Positions 12,213-21,829 are shown, numbered from the stretch's first letter. The stretch is DNA of 64,000 bases from JAMDEO01 sp963775295 (GCA_963775295.1 CAVZIK010000006.1:1984001-2048000), one strand, 5' to 3'. Made by a program: numbers and translations. The notes: generated by a model from the letters alone, not told the origin.

Positions 12213-12434
12213 ATGTCCGACGGAATGTGTCCGCGATGCGGCCTGTTTCTGGGCCCCGACGCCAAGTTCTGCTCGCAATGTGGGTCCTTGGTTGGTGAAC
12301 CTCCTTCCCACCACGAGCATGATCGTGACCGTCTGAACTGGTGGGAGCGTCGTCCCGGGTGGGAGCGGGCTCTCATTCTCGTGCTCACGGCGGCCGTAAT
12401 CATTGCCGCAATCTACTTCATCTTCTTGGCCTGA
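12213..12434 (+). CDS. Small zinc-ribbon membrane protein
   Basis: A 73-residue protein: an N-terminal zinc ribbon (CPRCGLFLGPDAKFCSQCG), a short charged linker, then one hydrophobic membrane segment (about residues 52-72, ALILVLTAAVIIAAIYFIFL). The ribosome site AGGGGGA stands just before the ATG. Function is unknown; this zinc-ribbon plus single-helix layout is common in small envelope-associated proteins. It probably ends the his transcript. Confidence 0.75.
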   Translation: MSDGMCPRCGLFLGPDAKFCSQCGSLVGEPPSHHEHDRDRLNWWERRPGWERALILVLTAAVIIAAIYFIFLA

Positions 12435-12470
12435 CCCCGGCTCTGCATCCGGGCCGGTTCTCGGGCCTGC

Positions 12471-12499
12471 TGTGCACCCGCATACCACCCTGGTAGAAT
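12471..12499 (+). promoter_or_regulatory. Promoter for M23 peptidase, probable leaderless mRNA
   Basis: TAGAAT (12494-12499) inside GGTAGAATC, with a weak -35 (TGTGCA, 12471-12476) 17 nt upstream. Only 10 nt lie between the -10 and the ATG at 12510, and there is no ribosome site, so transcription should begin within a few bases of the start codon. Confidence 0.5.
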
Positions 12500-12509
12500 C
12501 TGAGGCCGC

Positions 12510-13688
12510 ATGAGCACTTCCGGGAAACAGGAAAGGTGTCTCAAAGGGGCTGGGCGAAAGCGCGATTCTCGGCTGGGAAGGGTGTTTGGCCGGCAAACGC
12601 AGTCTGTGCTTGCTATGTCGCTGCTCGTGCTTCTGCTTGTCATGCCCGTGTCTTCCATCGCCGCTGCCTCCCCTCTTACTCAGAAGCAGGCTGAGCTGAA
12701 AACAGCGCGCGCAAAGATGACCCAGCTACAGGACTCTCTCGACAGTCTCACTAAGAAGTTCGCCACTGCCGAGGCAAATCTGGCCCAGACCGGAGATGCC
12801 ATTGAGGCCTTGCAGAAGGACATCCTCCGATCCAACCAGGACCTGGAAACTGCGCGAGCCCAGTTGGCGGAACGAGTCGTGAGCATCTACAAGGACGGGT
12901 ATTCCTCGACTCCTCAATACCTGGAAGTGCTGTTTTCCGAAGCCGACTTCATCACGGTTCTCAAACGGTTCGCGCTTCTGGGTAAGTTGGCCGGCCAGGA
13001 TCAGCAACTGTATCAGCAGATCGAGACGCATCTGGCCAAGTCGGAGGAGAGACAGGCCACTCTGAGCAAGAAACAGCAGACCCAGGCCGAGCAGACGGCG
13101 GAGCTCAAGTCGGTCCAGACTGAAATGTACGACAAGATGCAAGCGTCCGCTGTGGAATATCGCAGTCTGAAGAGGCAGGTCGCGACTCTCCAGGAGGAGG
13201 CTCGTAAGGCTGCCGAAGAGGCCGCGAGGATCAAGGCCCAGCAGGCGGCGAATCTAAAGAAAGGGGGCGTGGTTCAGCCGGGCTCGTTTGTCTTCCCGGT
13301 AGATGGACCTCATAGCTATGCGGACACCTTCGGAGCTCCGCGCTCCGGTGGACGTACTCACAAGGGCTGCGACATCATGGCGCCGAAGGGTACGCCCGCG
13401 GTGGCGTGCGTTAGCGGAACGATCCTTAGTACGAACCCCACGGATACGGGGCTGGGGGGGATCACCGTCACGCTACATGGCAAGAACGGCAACAATTACT
13501 TCTATGCGCATCTGGAGGCGATCGCAGCAGGGATCCACTCCGGCGCGTCCGTGAAGGCCGGTCAAACGTTGGGCTGGGTTGGCGATACCGGCGACGCGGC
13601 GCCTGGCGCGTACCATCTTCACTTCGAGATCCGACCGGGTGGTGGATCGGCGGTCGATCCTTACGCCACTCTTCGTAACGCCGACTGA
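12510..13688 (+). CDS. Secreted M23 murein endopeptidase with coiled coil
   Basis: Predicted peptidoglycan hydrolase acting outside the membrane. A basic N-terminus is followed by a hydrophobic signal segment (about residues 34-52), a long coiled coil (about 57-245), and a C-terminal M23 (LytM) domain. Zinc motifs are intact: THKGCDIMAP (HxxxD) and HLHFEI (HxH). This is the EnvC/NlpD-like architecture of division-associated hydrolases or their activators; with the zinc residues kept, it is likely active. Length is 392 residues. It converges with the minus-strand gene at 13755. Confidence 0.88.
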   Translation: MSTSGKQERCLKGAGRKRDSRLGRVFGRQTQSVLAMSLLVLLLVMPVSSIAAASPLTQKQAELKTARAKMTQLQDSLDSLTKKFATAEANLAQTGDAIEALQKDILRSNQDLETARAQLAERVVSIYKDGYSSTPQYLEVLFSEADFITVLKRFALLGKLAGQDQQLYQQIETHLAKSEERQATLSKKQQTQAEQTAELKSVQTEMYDKMQASAVEYRSLKRQVATLQEEARKAAEEAARIKAQQAANLKKGGVVQPGSFVFPVDGPHSYADTFGAPRSGGRTHKGCDIMAPKGTPAVACVSGTILSTNPTDTGLGGITVTLHGKNGNNYFYAHLEAIAAGIHSGASVKAGQTLGWVGDTGDAAPGAYHLHFEIRPGGGSAVDPYATLRNAD

Positions 13689-13754
13689 GCCTCGCCCGGC
13701 GAAGTCCTCTTCGACAGACGGAGAAGGGGGCGCCGTGAGCCGTCTGAGTGGGTA

Positions 13755-16727
13755 CTACCTTGCCTGATCGTCTGCAACGCCCGGCTTAAGAATCACTCCC
13801 CGCTGTTGCCGTCCGTTGATCTTGACGAGCAAGGGCTCATCCAAGGTCAGCCGACGGACGAACGGGCCCTCCTGGGCTGCAGGTTGCGCCGCCAACCAGT
13901 CCCAGTCGAGAAAGCCATCGCCGAGTGTCGGGTTGACCGTGAAATAGGCCACTCGGAACGAAGTGAGGTTCTGGAAGAAGTGGCTGCCCTGGGAAGGGGT
14001 GACCTTGATGTCCTTCAGCCCGCATTCCACGATGACGCGCGCTCCGGAGATCTGTTCCCACGTAACCGGTATGCCCAGCCAGGGGTCCGCCGAGCCCCAC
14101 CGGCCCAGGCCGACGAGGATGTATGGGATACCGCGGGTGAGGAGTTCGGCATTGAATCGAGCGACCTCCGTCGCCATCTCGCCGGTTCTCGCCCTGTCGA
14201 AGCGCCCGTAGTCCACTGCCACGATGTCTCTGATGGCCGAGATCCGCCCGTTGCCCAGCACACTCGTGGAAAAACAAAAGGCCCGAACCGGGTCTTCCTC
14301 GTCGATGGTAAGCTCCTCCGTCTCGCGCGACATGGCGAGGGGCCGCAACTGAAGAAACGCGAAGTCCTTGCGTCGCCCCTGCTCGGTTGGAGACAGATCG
14401 GCGGCGAACTCGATCTCTACCTCCGTGGCCATTCCCCAGCGCCCGATCTCCATGAGGCGGGTAAGCACCTGCGGCAGAGGGAACAGGTTCTGCTTCAAGA
14501 TGGGAGCGAAGCTGACGAGGCGCACCCCCGGTCTGCCGATGCCGTCGTACACGGCGTCGTTGTCGGGAGAGTACGTGGAGCCGACAACTCCGAGTGTGCC
14601 GTCCGCCTCCGCCACTTCGAGAGGGTGATGCTGCTCCGTTACTCGATCGCCCTCCCTTCCCATTTCCAGCGAAACGAAATCTCTTTGTGAGTTGGCGAGC
14701 ATGTCCTCCACCGCGGAAAAATGAAGGAGGTTCTCGGGATACTTCGGGCAGAACGAGAGCGCCCGGCCGCCGTCCACCACGGTGCGCCCCAGGCCGAGCG
14801 CGACGGCCACGATACCGTCTTCAGCGGCTAGGGGGGCAACCGGATAGAAATTGTACGAGCGGGCGACGCCGGCGAAATCAGGGTAGAAGCGATCGCTGTG
14901 ATGCGTTCCCACGAGCTTCTGGATGATCACGGCCATCTTCTCCTCTTCCAAGCGGTACGGCGTCACCTTGAAGTAGCTCTTCGCGAAGGTGAGGAAGGTA
15001 GATGCGAGTACCCGTTTGACTGCGGCCACCAGGCGATCGAGACGGACGCCCGCGTCGGGGTGGTTGTTCGGGAGCATGAATGTCTGGTACACACCGGCCA
15101 GCGGCTGATATTGGGAATCCTCCAGAAGGCTGGACGACCTCACGGCAAGCGGGTGATCGATGAGGGAGAGATAGGTCGCCATCTCGGCCGCAATATCCTC
15201 CGGAAATGCCGCCTGGAGGAACCGCTCCTCAATGGCCTCGTCGTCACCGGTCGTCATGGCGAAGTCGCGCAGGTCGTTGTCTTCGATGAAGCGATCAAAG
15301 ATCCCGGTGCACAGCACGAGGGCCGGTGGAACGGTGATCTGAACCCCGGGGAACTCGTCTGTCACCCCGTAGTCGCGCAGGAGATGTCTGACGAAGGCAA
15401 GGGCGCGGGCCTTACCTCCCAGCGATCCCTCACCCACGCGCGCGAAACTGTTCTCCGGGTCGAAGGTCAAGGGGTCGAAATCGCTCACGGATTCTCGGGC
15501 CTGCTCACGCCGATAAGTGTCGATTTCATCGATGAGATACTGCCTGCGCTCGTCCGCGGTGGTGGAGTCGGTGGTCTTGCGGGCCCGCAGGTGGTGGGCG
15601 AGGTGGAACTCGGTGCGTGCCTTCAGCCAACGAGAGAAGTGGTTCCTGTCGGCGTGGTAGATGATGGATTCGGATGGGACCGTATGCAGCAGGTCGAGCA
15701 GACTCTTTAGGTCCTTAGCCCTTCCGACCGGGGTGCCGTCGGGCAGTCGGAACACGAAATCGCCGAACGAGAAGTTGTCGATGATGAAGCGACGCAGATC
15801 GGTGAGGAGCGTGGGGGAGCCCTTGACGAGGAAATCTGCTCCAACGGACTTGGCAAGGACCTCACTCTCGGGCCGACTGGATTGCAGCAGCACCGGGATG
15901 TCGGTGTAGGCGGCCTGCACTCTTCGGGCAAATTCGGCGCCGGCCTCTGGGTCGAGCACCCCGTCCACCGGGAACTCGATATCGGAGATCACGCCCAGAA
16001 CGTCCTCCTCATAGGCTCGGAAATACTCCCAGGCCTCCTCGAAGGTTGTGCAGAGAAGGATCTTGGGCCGGGCCCGCATGCGCAGAATCTTATGGGCGAC
16101 GTTGATGCCTTCGGCGATGAGGCTCTGGGAGTGGTTGATTATCTCGGTGTAGATGAGGGGAAGAAACGAACTGTAGTAGCGAATATTGTCTTCGATCAAC
16201 AGGATGACCTGAACGCCGGCCACTCCGGTGTCGTAGGCCACGTTCAGCTTATCCTCCACATACTTGGTGATGGCGAGTAGGATGCGGGAATCGCCCTGCC
16301 ACAGAAATATGCGTTCCAGATCAGAGGTGTCCTGTTTCGCCATGAACTCGGCCAGTTCTCCGCCGTCGTAGGCCAGGAGGATGACAGGAATGTCGAGCCC
16401 GGCGTCTCGAGCCCCTCGCGCGAGCTGGGCCGCATTCATATCGCCGACGTTGACCGCGGTCACGATGAGATTAAAACGACTCTCTGCCTTTGCCAGGTTG
16501 ATTGCCTCCGAGCCGCTCGCCACGTGGGTGAGACCTGTGGTGTGGTGGAGATTGAGATCGAGGAACTCGCCCAGTAACAGGGTGCTCAGCTGGCCGTCTT
16601 CCTGGAGGATGAAGGTATCGTAAGTGCTCGATACCAAGATGATGTTCTCCACTCTCCGAGCCATGAGGTGCTGGAAATCGCGGCTATGTTGCCAATCCAG
16701 GTTGGTCGGTCTGGACGGATCGGTCAC
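13755..16727 (-). CDS. Double-receiver protein fused to PEP-synthase-like ATP-grasp domain
   Basis: A 990-residue hybrid. Residues about 28-165 form a degenerate receiver domain in which the phosphorylation site reads IVTAVNV, without Asp. Residues about 172-320 form a second receiver with acidic pair LIEDN, acceptor Asp in VISDIEFPVDG and Lys in FLVKGS, so it should accept phosphate. From about 430, a PPDK/PEP-synthase N-terminal nucleotide-binding domain follows (GSLGGKARAL, VRSSSLLED). The phosphohistidine and PEP-binding domains of true PEP synthase are absent, so it cannot run that reaction alone. The GTG start has GGGAGGG upstream. It lies 66 nt beyond the gdhA stop on the same strand. 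Function is unknown; a signalling role is inferred. Confidence 0.8.
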   Translation of the reverse strand: MTDPSRPTNLDWQHSRDFQHLMARRVENIILVSSTYDTFILQEDGQLSTLLLGEFLDLNLHHTTGLTHVASGSEAINLAKAESRFNLIVTAVNVGDMNAAQLARGARDAGLDIPVILLAYDGGELAEFMAKQDTSDLERIFLWQGDSRILLAITKYVEDKLNVAYDTGVAGVQVILLIEDNIRYYSSFLPLIYTEIINHSQSLIAEGINVAHKILRMRARPKILLCTTFEEAWEYFRAYEEDVLGVISDIEFPVDGVLDPEAGAEFARRVQAAYTDIPVLLQSSRPESEVLAKSVGADFLVKGSPTLLTDLRRFIIDNFSFGDFVFRLPDGTPVGRAKDLKSLLDLLHTVPSESIIYHADRNHFSRWLKARTEFHLAHHLRARKTTDSTTADERRQYLIDEIDTYRREQARESVSDFDPLTFDPENSFARVGEGSLGGKARALAFVRHLLRDYGVTDEFPGVQITVPPALVLCTGIFDRFIEDNDLRDFAMTTGDDEAIEERFLQAAFPEDIAAEMATYLSLIDHPLAVRSSSLLEDSQYQPLAGVYQTFMLPNNHPDAGVRLDRLVAAVKRVLASTFLTFAKSYFKVTPYRLEEEKMAVIIQKLVGTHHSDRFYPDFAGVARSYNFYPVAPLAAEDGIVAVALGLGRTVVDGGRALSFCPKYPENLLHFSAVEDMLANSQRDFVSLEMGREGDRVTEQHHPLEVAEADGTLGVVGSTYSPDNDAVYDGIGRPGVRLVSFAPILKQNLFPLPQVLTRLMEIGRWGMATEVEIEFAADLSPTEQGRRKDFAFLQLRPLAMSRETEELTIDEEDPVRAFCFSTSVLGNGRISAIRDIVAVDYGRFDRARTGEMATEVARFNAELLTRGIPYILVGLGRWGSADPWLGIPVTWEQISGARVIVECGLKDIKVTPSQGSHFFQNLTSFRVAYFTVNPTLGDGFLDWDWLAAQPAAQEGPFVRRLTLDEPLLVKINGRQQRGVILKPGVADDQAR

Positions 16728-16793
16728 TCTGTCCCTCCCGGCAGGATTTGCGGTCGGTTTGCGGTCCTTAGCGCTGCGGGGCTTGGAAAGACG

Positions 16794-18155
16794 CTACACG
16801 ACTCCCTGATCCATCATCGCGTTGGCGACCTTGAGGAAGCCGGCGATGTTCGCTCCGTTGACATAGTTTCCCGGAGTGCCGTAGGCCATGGCCGCGTCGA
16901 CACAGGCCGTGTGGATGCTCTTCACGATGTGCTGCAGGCGGGAGTCCACCTCTTCGCGAGGCCAGCTGATCCTCATACTGTTCTGGGACATCTCCAGCCC
17001 GGATGTGGCCACCCCGCCTGCATTGGCCGCCTTACCCGGCGCGTAGAGTATGCCCGCCTCAAGAAAGGTGTTCACCCCGTCCAAGGTCGTAGGCATGTTC
17101 GCGCCCTCGACCACGCAGGTCACGCCGTTTCTGAGCAGGTTGAGGGCGTCCAAGCCGTTCAGCTCGTTCTGGGTCGCACACGGAAACGCGCAATCCGCCT
17201 GAACGTCCCACTGCGGGGAGTGCGGCGCCCCAAAGTCGAAGGGCGTATACGTGGCTCCCGGGTAGCGCTGAGTGTATTCCGCTATCCGCCCCCGCCGCAG
17301 ATTCTTCAATTCCATGATGTAAGCGAGCTTCTCCGAGTCGATTCCCGCCTCGTCCAAGACAAAGCCGGTGGAGTCCGAGGCGGAGACGGGCCTGCCGCCC
17401 AATTGGATGATCTTCTCTAGCGCATATTGCGCGACGTTCCCGCTGCCGGATACCAGGCAGGTCTTGCCCTCGAGTGTTTCTCCTCTTGTGGCGAGCATCT
17501 CCGCGGCGAAATACACGACGCCGTAGCCTGTCGCCTCCCGGCGCACGAGCGAACCACCCCAAGCGAGCCCTTTGCCCGTAAGAACCCCGGAGAACTCGTT
17601 ACGGAGGCGCTTGTACATGCCGAACAGGTAGCCGATCTCGCGGCCGCCCACGCCGATGTCGCCGGCCGGGACGTCGGTGTCCGATCCGATATGCCTGAAG
17701 AGTTCGCACATGAAGCTCTGGCAGAAGCGCATCACTTCGGAGTCGCTCTTGCCCTTGGGGTCGAAGTCGGAGCCTCCTTTGCCCCCGCCCATCGGCAGCG
17801 TCGTGAGGGCGTTTTTGAACACCTGCTCGAAGGCCAGGAACTTGAGGATTCCCAGGTTGACCGACGGGTGAAAGCGTAGACCACCCTTGTACGGCCCGAT
17901 GGCCGAGTTCATTTGCACCCTGAATCCGCGATTGATCTGTATCTCTCCCTGGTCGTCCGTCCAGGGCACCCTGAACATGAGGACTCGCTCGGGCTCGACC
18001 AATCTTTCCATGATCTTGCTTGCTCGATACTCCGGATGCCGCTCAGTGACGAGCGAGGTGGATTCCGCTACTTCCCGGACGGCCTGATGGAATTCGGGCT
18101 CCGCCGGGTTCCTGGCCATGACCAGGGCGATAATCTCCTCCGCGTAGTCACTCAT
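16794..18155 (-). CDS. gdhA: NADP-type glutamate dehydrogenase
   Basis: Interconverts 2-oxoglutarate plus ammonia and glutamate. At 453 residues it has the length of the hexameric, biosynthetic-type enzyme. Motifs: GPYKGGLRFHP, PMGGGKGG with the catalytic region, PAGDIGVGGREIG, and SGSGNVAQYA of the nucleotide-binding fold. GGAGG lies just before the ATG. A possible promoter on the same strand is TATCAT (plus-strand 18228-18233) with TTGGAC (18253-18258) at a 19-nt spacer. The intergenic region to gntR (248 nt) is divergent. Confidence 0.95.
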   Translation of the reverse strand: MSDYAEEIIALVMARNPAEPEFHQAVREVAESTSLVTERHPEYRASKIMERLVEPERVLMFRVPWTDDQGEIQINRGFRVQMNSAIGPYKGGLRFHPSVNLGILKFLAFEQVFKNALTTLPMGGGKGGSDFDPKGKSDSEVMRFCQSFMCELFRHIGSDTDVPAGDIGVGGREIGYLFGMYKRLRNEFSGVLTGKGLAWGGSLVRREATGYGVVYFAAEMLATRGETLEGKTCLVSGSGNVAQYALEKIIQLGGRPVSASDSTGFVLDEAGIDSEKLAYIMELKNLRRGRIAEYTQRYPGATYTPFDFGAPHSPQWDVQADCAFPCATQNELNGLDALNLLRNGVTCVVEGANMPTTLDGVNTFLEAGILYAPGKAANAGGVATSGLEMSQNSMRISWPREEVDSRLQHIVKSIHTACVDAAMAYGTPGNYVNGANIAGFLKVANAMMDQGVV

Positions 18156-18403
18156 AGTGCCTCCAACTCACGTCACGGGCCGTTTTCGGACCGACGAGCA
18201 GGGTGAGGTAAGCGTGATCCGAGATCAATGATAGAACCCGCAGTGGAAGGAAGTCCAACAGTTCGGCGCCCAAATTCAACCCGGCTAGTCGGCTGACCCG
18301 GTAGCCAACTATATCTGCTGGGGGTAGACTTGTGGCATCTTAATGGTAAAGTCTCGAGACCGATTCATGGTCTTGGCCGTGTCTGAGTACAGGGGGATAT
18401 AGC

Positions 18404-19171
18404 GTGGTGCCCGTTCCGGACGACTTTGTCATCGACCGAAACTCGTTCGAGCCTCCGTATAAGCAACTCGGGGACCATCTGCGCCAGGGCATAGCGACCG
18501 GCGTCTATCGAGTCGGGCAGCGCCTGCCTTCGGAGAGCGAGTTGTGCCAGCAATATGGGGTGAGCCGGATGACCGCCCGCCGGGCCATCGGGGAGCTGGT
18601 TAATCGCGGACTGGCTGAGCGTCGCCAGGGCAGGGGGGTCTATGCCTGCGCTGTCGGACTTTCTCACGCTGTGTTCAACTTCGACGGGCTCAGGGGTTTG
18701 CTCGACCACCCTCTGGCTCGCGACGTACTCCTCGAGACCACTCCCATGCGGGCAGACGAACGGGTCGCTACCGAGCTCGAGACTCGGAAGGGTGCCAAGA
18801 CGGTCTTCATCCGCCAGCTTCTGTTTCACGGCGAGGAGCCGGTGCTGTATAGGAGGGCTTACACGCTGGCCTCGGTGGCGCTGGACGACGCGGAGAGAGG
18901 CATAGGTCGCCTCTCCAGTCTCCTGGCTGATGAAGCCGAATCGCCGTTTGTAGGCGGGATCATCGAACTCAGGGTCCACAGCCTCGACCAGGAAGAGGCA
19001 GCGTTACTCAAACAACCAGCGGGATCGGCGGCCTGGGAAATCGAGGAGCAGCTCTACGGCGCGGATCACACTGCTCTCAGCTGGGGACACGTGGTCATCC
19101 CCGGGCAGCTGTTGCGATTTCCTACCGGGATAGGCGATCTCGTCCCGGAGGACATGCTCAACCGCGTCTAG
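18404..19171 (+). CDS. GntR/HutC-family transcriptional regulator
   Basis: A 255-residue DNA-binding regulator. The winged helix is at the N-terminus (PYKQLGDHLRQGI, RLPSESELCQQYGVSRMT). A UTRA-type effector domain follows. Ligand unknown. It stands between divergent gdhA and the selenoprotein gene, so either could be its target. The GTG start gives MVPVPDD, with a GGGGGA ribosome-like site about 10 nt upstream. Confidence 0.85.
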   Translation: MVPVPDDFVIDRNSFEPPYKQLGDHLRQGIATGVYRVGQRLPSESELCQQYGVSRMTARRAIGELVNRGLAERRQGRGVYACAVGLSHAVFNFDGLRGLLDHPLARDVLLETTPMRADERVATELETRKGAKTVFIRQLLFHGEEPVLYRRAYTLASVALDDAERGIGRLSSLLADEAESPFVGGIIELRVHSLDQEEAALLKQPAGSAAWEIEEQLYGADHTALSWGHVVIPGQLLRFPTGIGDLVPEDMLNRV

Positions 19172-19397
19172 ACCTCACTCTCGCCCGGACTCTCAGCTCT
19201 TTCCATCTCCATGCGTGGGATGTCAATGCTCTGGGAACAGCAATTCAAACGGCAGGCGGTAAAGGGGTCGACGTGCAACCAGGCTCTCAGGCGCAATCTC
19301 ACCGGGGCTTCCATCGTCCTTGCGGCTCCAATTATTCTCGGCTTTTGTTCGGAACTCTGGTGCTCACAGCCGCCGGCAGTGGTTGGCTTGGCCGGTC

Positions 19398-20567
19398 ATG
19401 AGGCTTTCTCGGGCCGAAAGCGGTGCCATCTCCGCTCTCCGGGAGGAACGGCGTCGCGGAACGGCCCTGGGCATAGTCCCGGCCTTCTATACGCGGCTTG
19501 CGGACGACGCTGAAGCGTACCTCATCGAGGAGCCACATGCGGACGGCGGCTCTTCCGTTCTCGGCTACGCGCTCGCGCTCTCACGGCCGCACGACGGCCA
19601 CAGTCACTTGACGGCCATCGAACTGCACTTGGCCACCGGTTACCGACATCGTTTCGAAGACGTGCTGGACTTGCTTCGTGAAGAACTGCACCCCATCGCG
19701 TATCTCACGCGAACGGACGACTGCCTCTACAACGCCACCCTGCTTTCTCAGGGGCACCAAGTGGAGCCCACGGCCTTGGTCATGTTGCGGCGGCCATCCG
19801 TCGAGATTGGGGATGCGGCTGCGTCTGAACCGGCCCCTCCTGGCATCGAGCTTGCGCCAATCTCAATGGAGCATGTGAACGCCATTCGTGAGCGGCTGGA
19901 TTCCGGGAAAGACAAGGAGATCCTTACAGACCTCGGTACGATGGCGACTTCGGGCCGCGGCTGGGCCCTTCTGCAAGAGGGCGACGCCGTGGCAGTGATT
20001 GCCCGCCGCGATGGCGGAGACGGCGTACACGAACTCCTCGACTTCGCTTATGCCCGAGCCGGCGAGGGAATCCTGTCTAGGGGGCTCGAGATAGTCGCTC
20101 AGTCCGTCGAGAGCGAAGGGCTGCGGCCGGCCGGCGTCATCGACGCCGCCGAGGCTGCGCGCCATCGCATATTTCGGGGAGCCGGCTTTTTCACGGTTGC
20201 TTCCTATCTGGTGTACTACGATCCAGCAGCGGGACGTCCCAGCGTGGCCAGGATCACGACCGCCGAGTTGCGTGGCCTTATGCAGCGCGGCGATCACTTC
20301 CGCTTGGTCGACGTCCTAGGAGAGGAACATTGGAAGGAAGGCCACCTCCCGGGGTCGGAATGGATTGATTTCAAGGGCTTGACGAAGCAGGCACGGCGCC
20401 GATTCAAGGCGGAAGAGCCCCTGGTTCTGTACTGCAACGGCTTCACCTGAGAGGCCAGTGCCATCGCGGCTGATAAGCTGCGACAGCTCGGTTTTGTGGA
20501 CGTACGCGATTACAGCGGTGGCCTACAGGAGTGGCTGGAGGCCGGATTCGCTCTGGAGGCAGGATGA
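19398..20567 (+). CDS. GNAT-like/rhodanese selenoprotein (UGA decoded as Sec)
   Basis: Ordinary translation stops at TGA 20448-20450, in the middle of a rhodanese active-site loop (VLYCNGFT-U-EAS). Reading that UGA as selenocysteine (residue 351 from the ATG at 19398) restores the rest of the domain through GFVDVRDYSGGLQEW to a stop at 20565-20567. The result is 389 residues with a CxxxxU pair where relatives have CxxxxC (my recall of the family). Residues about 1-265 resemble a GNAT-type acyltransferase; substrate unknown. Two things support readthrough. A perfect hairpin begins 13 nt after the UGA. The extended stop also overlaps the next gene as ATGA. Likely role (inference): sulfur or selenium transfer or redox chemistry. 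The start has no strong ribosome site and is uncertain. Confidence 0.83.
20464..20483 (+). promoter_or_regulatory. bSECIS hairpin of the rhodanese selenoprotein
   Basis: TCGCGGCT-GATA-AGCTGCGA forms an 8-bp stem with one G-U pair and a GATA tetraloop. The stem starts 13 nt after the UGA and the loop G (20472) lies 22 nt after it, within the range known for bacterial SECIS elements. The same spacing is found in selD. Confidence 0.75.
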
Positions 20568-21538
20568 GAGACTCACTCGTTGATAGGCGCTCGGTGGAAA
20601 GGCTGCTGTTGATCAGCGGCGCGGTGCGCGCGGGGTTAATCGATGGGCTTGCCAGGGAGGGCGCTCAGTCCGCGCAGGAGGTGGCTGAGACGGCCGGAGC
20701 TGATACGCGGGCCGTGGGAGTGGTGCTCGAAGCTCTGGCTGCCGAGGGAATTGTCGACCGGGTTGCACCCGGGGGGGATGCACGTTACCGGCTTTCCGCG
20801 CTCGGCCGGAGTCATCTACTTGACGATGGGCCCGGTCTCGAGCGCTCGGGTTTGCTGCATCTGGCCAATCGGGTGAGAGGGTGGCTTGACCTGCCCGAGG
20901 TCATCCGCACGGGCAAACCTCTCCAAAGAGATCCCGCCCGCCGCGACGTGCGCAGCTTTGTCTCGGCCATGGGGGAGCGGGAACCGGAGATCGTGGACGA
21001 GATCGTCGAGCGCTGCCTCACCTTCGCAGGAAGGGTCGGAACCATGATCGACATCGGGGGCGCCGTGGGGCACATGGCTCGGCAGTTTTCGCGATGCGGG
21101 ATTAGGGCGACGCTGTTCGATCGCGAGAAGGTTATGCCGATCGCCCGTGAATTTCTTGGGGCCGAGGGCGCCGACATAGCGCTCGTGGCCGGAGACTTCA
21201 CGGAGTCGTTGCCGCCGGGGCCCTTCGATTTGGCCTACTTGGGAAATGTCTTCCACATCTACGGCCCCGAGACGGATTTTGGAGTTGTGCGGGACGTGTA
21301 CGGTCTGCTTCGCCCCGGCGGGACGATCGCGATTCAGGATCAGGTGTGGAACCGCAGTCCTCGGGCGGCTATGTTCGCAGTGAATATGCTTCAAGCCACC
21401 GAAGAAGGTGGCGTATGGACGGAGGAGCAATTCCGCGGGTGGCTAGCGCAAGCTGGTTTTGAAGGAGTGGAAGTCGCGGATCTCGAGACGACACAGGCCC
21501 AGTTGATCCTGGGCAGGAAGCCTAGGCACAAGGTCTGA
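20564..21538 (+). CDS. SAM-dependent O-methyltransferase-like protein
   Basis: A 324-residue protein. An N-terminal winged-helix dimerisation domain is followed by a class I SAM-binding fold (MIDIGGAVGHMA, then LAYLGNVFHIYG), as in the plant-type/antibiotic O-methyltransferase family. The ATG at 20564 overlaps the selenoprotein stop (ATGA), marking co-translation with it. The acceptor substrate cannot be read from sequence. Given the neighbour, a thiol, selenol or small aromatic acceptor is possible, but this is speculation. Confidence 0.82.
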   Translation: MRDSLVDRRSVERLLLISGAVRAGLIDGLAREGAQSAQEVAETAGADTRAVGVVLEALAAEGIVDRVAPGGDARYRLSALGRSHLLDDGPGLERSGLLHLANRVRGWLDLPEVIRTGKPLQRDPARRDVRSFVSAMGEREPEIVDEIVERCLTFAGRVGTMIDIGGAVGHMARQFSRCGIRATLFDREKVMPIAREFLGAEGADIALVAGDFTESLPPGPFDLAYLGNVFHIYGPETDFGVVRDVYGLLRPGGTIAIQDQVWNRSPRAAMFAVNMLQATEEGGVWTEEQFRGWLAQAGFEGVEVADLETTQAQLILGRKPRHKV

Positions 21539-21616
21539 TGCGGCCGGCTTCAAGTTTCCAAACGCGTCAGATGCGGGCATGGCCAGCACGAATAGGGTCG
21601 CGAGAAGGGGGTAGAC

Positions 21617-21829
21617 GTGGGCAAAGTGGTGGACAACGGCGATAACATGGCGAGATGCATATGTGGAGAATGCCCGTCGAAGAATCATGACGACCTGAGT
21701 TTCTACTGCGCCAAGGGGAAGGGCACGATGACGGTCCGACGGCGCGGTTGCGTGTGCGGCGACTGTAAGAACTGGCATGACTACGGACTCGCCAAGAGCT
21801 ACTACTGCGATGAAGGCGTGACCGAGTGA
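21617..21829 (+). CDS. DUF2769-like Cys-rich small protein
   Basis: A 70-residue protein with eight Cys in paired motifs (CICGECPS, CAKGKG, CVCGDCKNW, YYCDEG). The CxCxxCPS pattern is that of DUF2769. It probably binds zinc or an iron-sulfur cluster. AAGGGGG precedes the GTG start at a good distance. It lies between the methyltransferase and the flavodiiron protein; role unknown. Confidence 0.7.
   Translation: MGKVVDNGDNMARCICGECPSKNHDDLSFYCAKGKGTMTVRRRGCVCGDCKNWHDYGLAKSYYCDEGVTE

Noticed and set aside
14898..15710. 270-codon plus-strand ORF opposite the receiver/PEP-synthase hybrid
   Set aside because: Shadow frame of a domain-rich minus-strand gene.
19211..19513. 100-codon plus-strand ORF upstream of the selenoprotein gene
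   Set aside because: Overlaps the selenoprotein start in another frame and has no motif. The 226 nt between gntR and the selenoprotein otherwise show nothing I can name.
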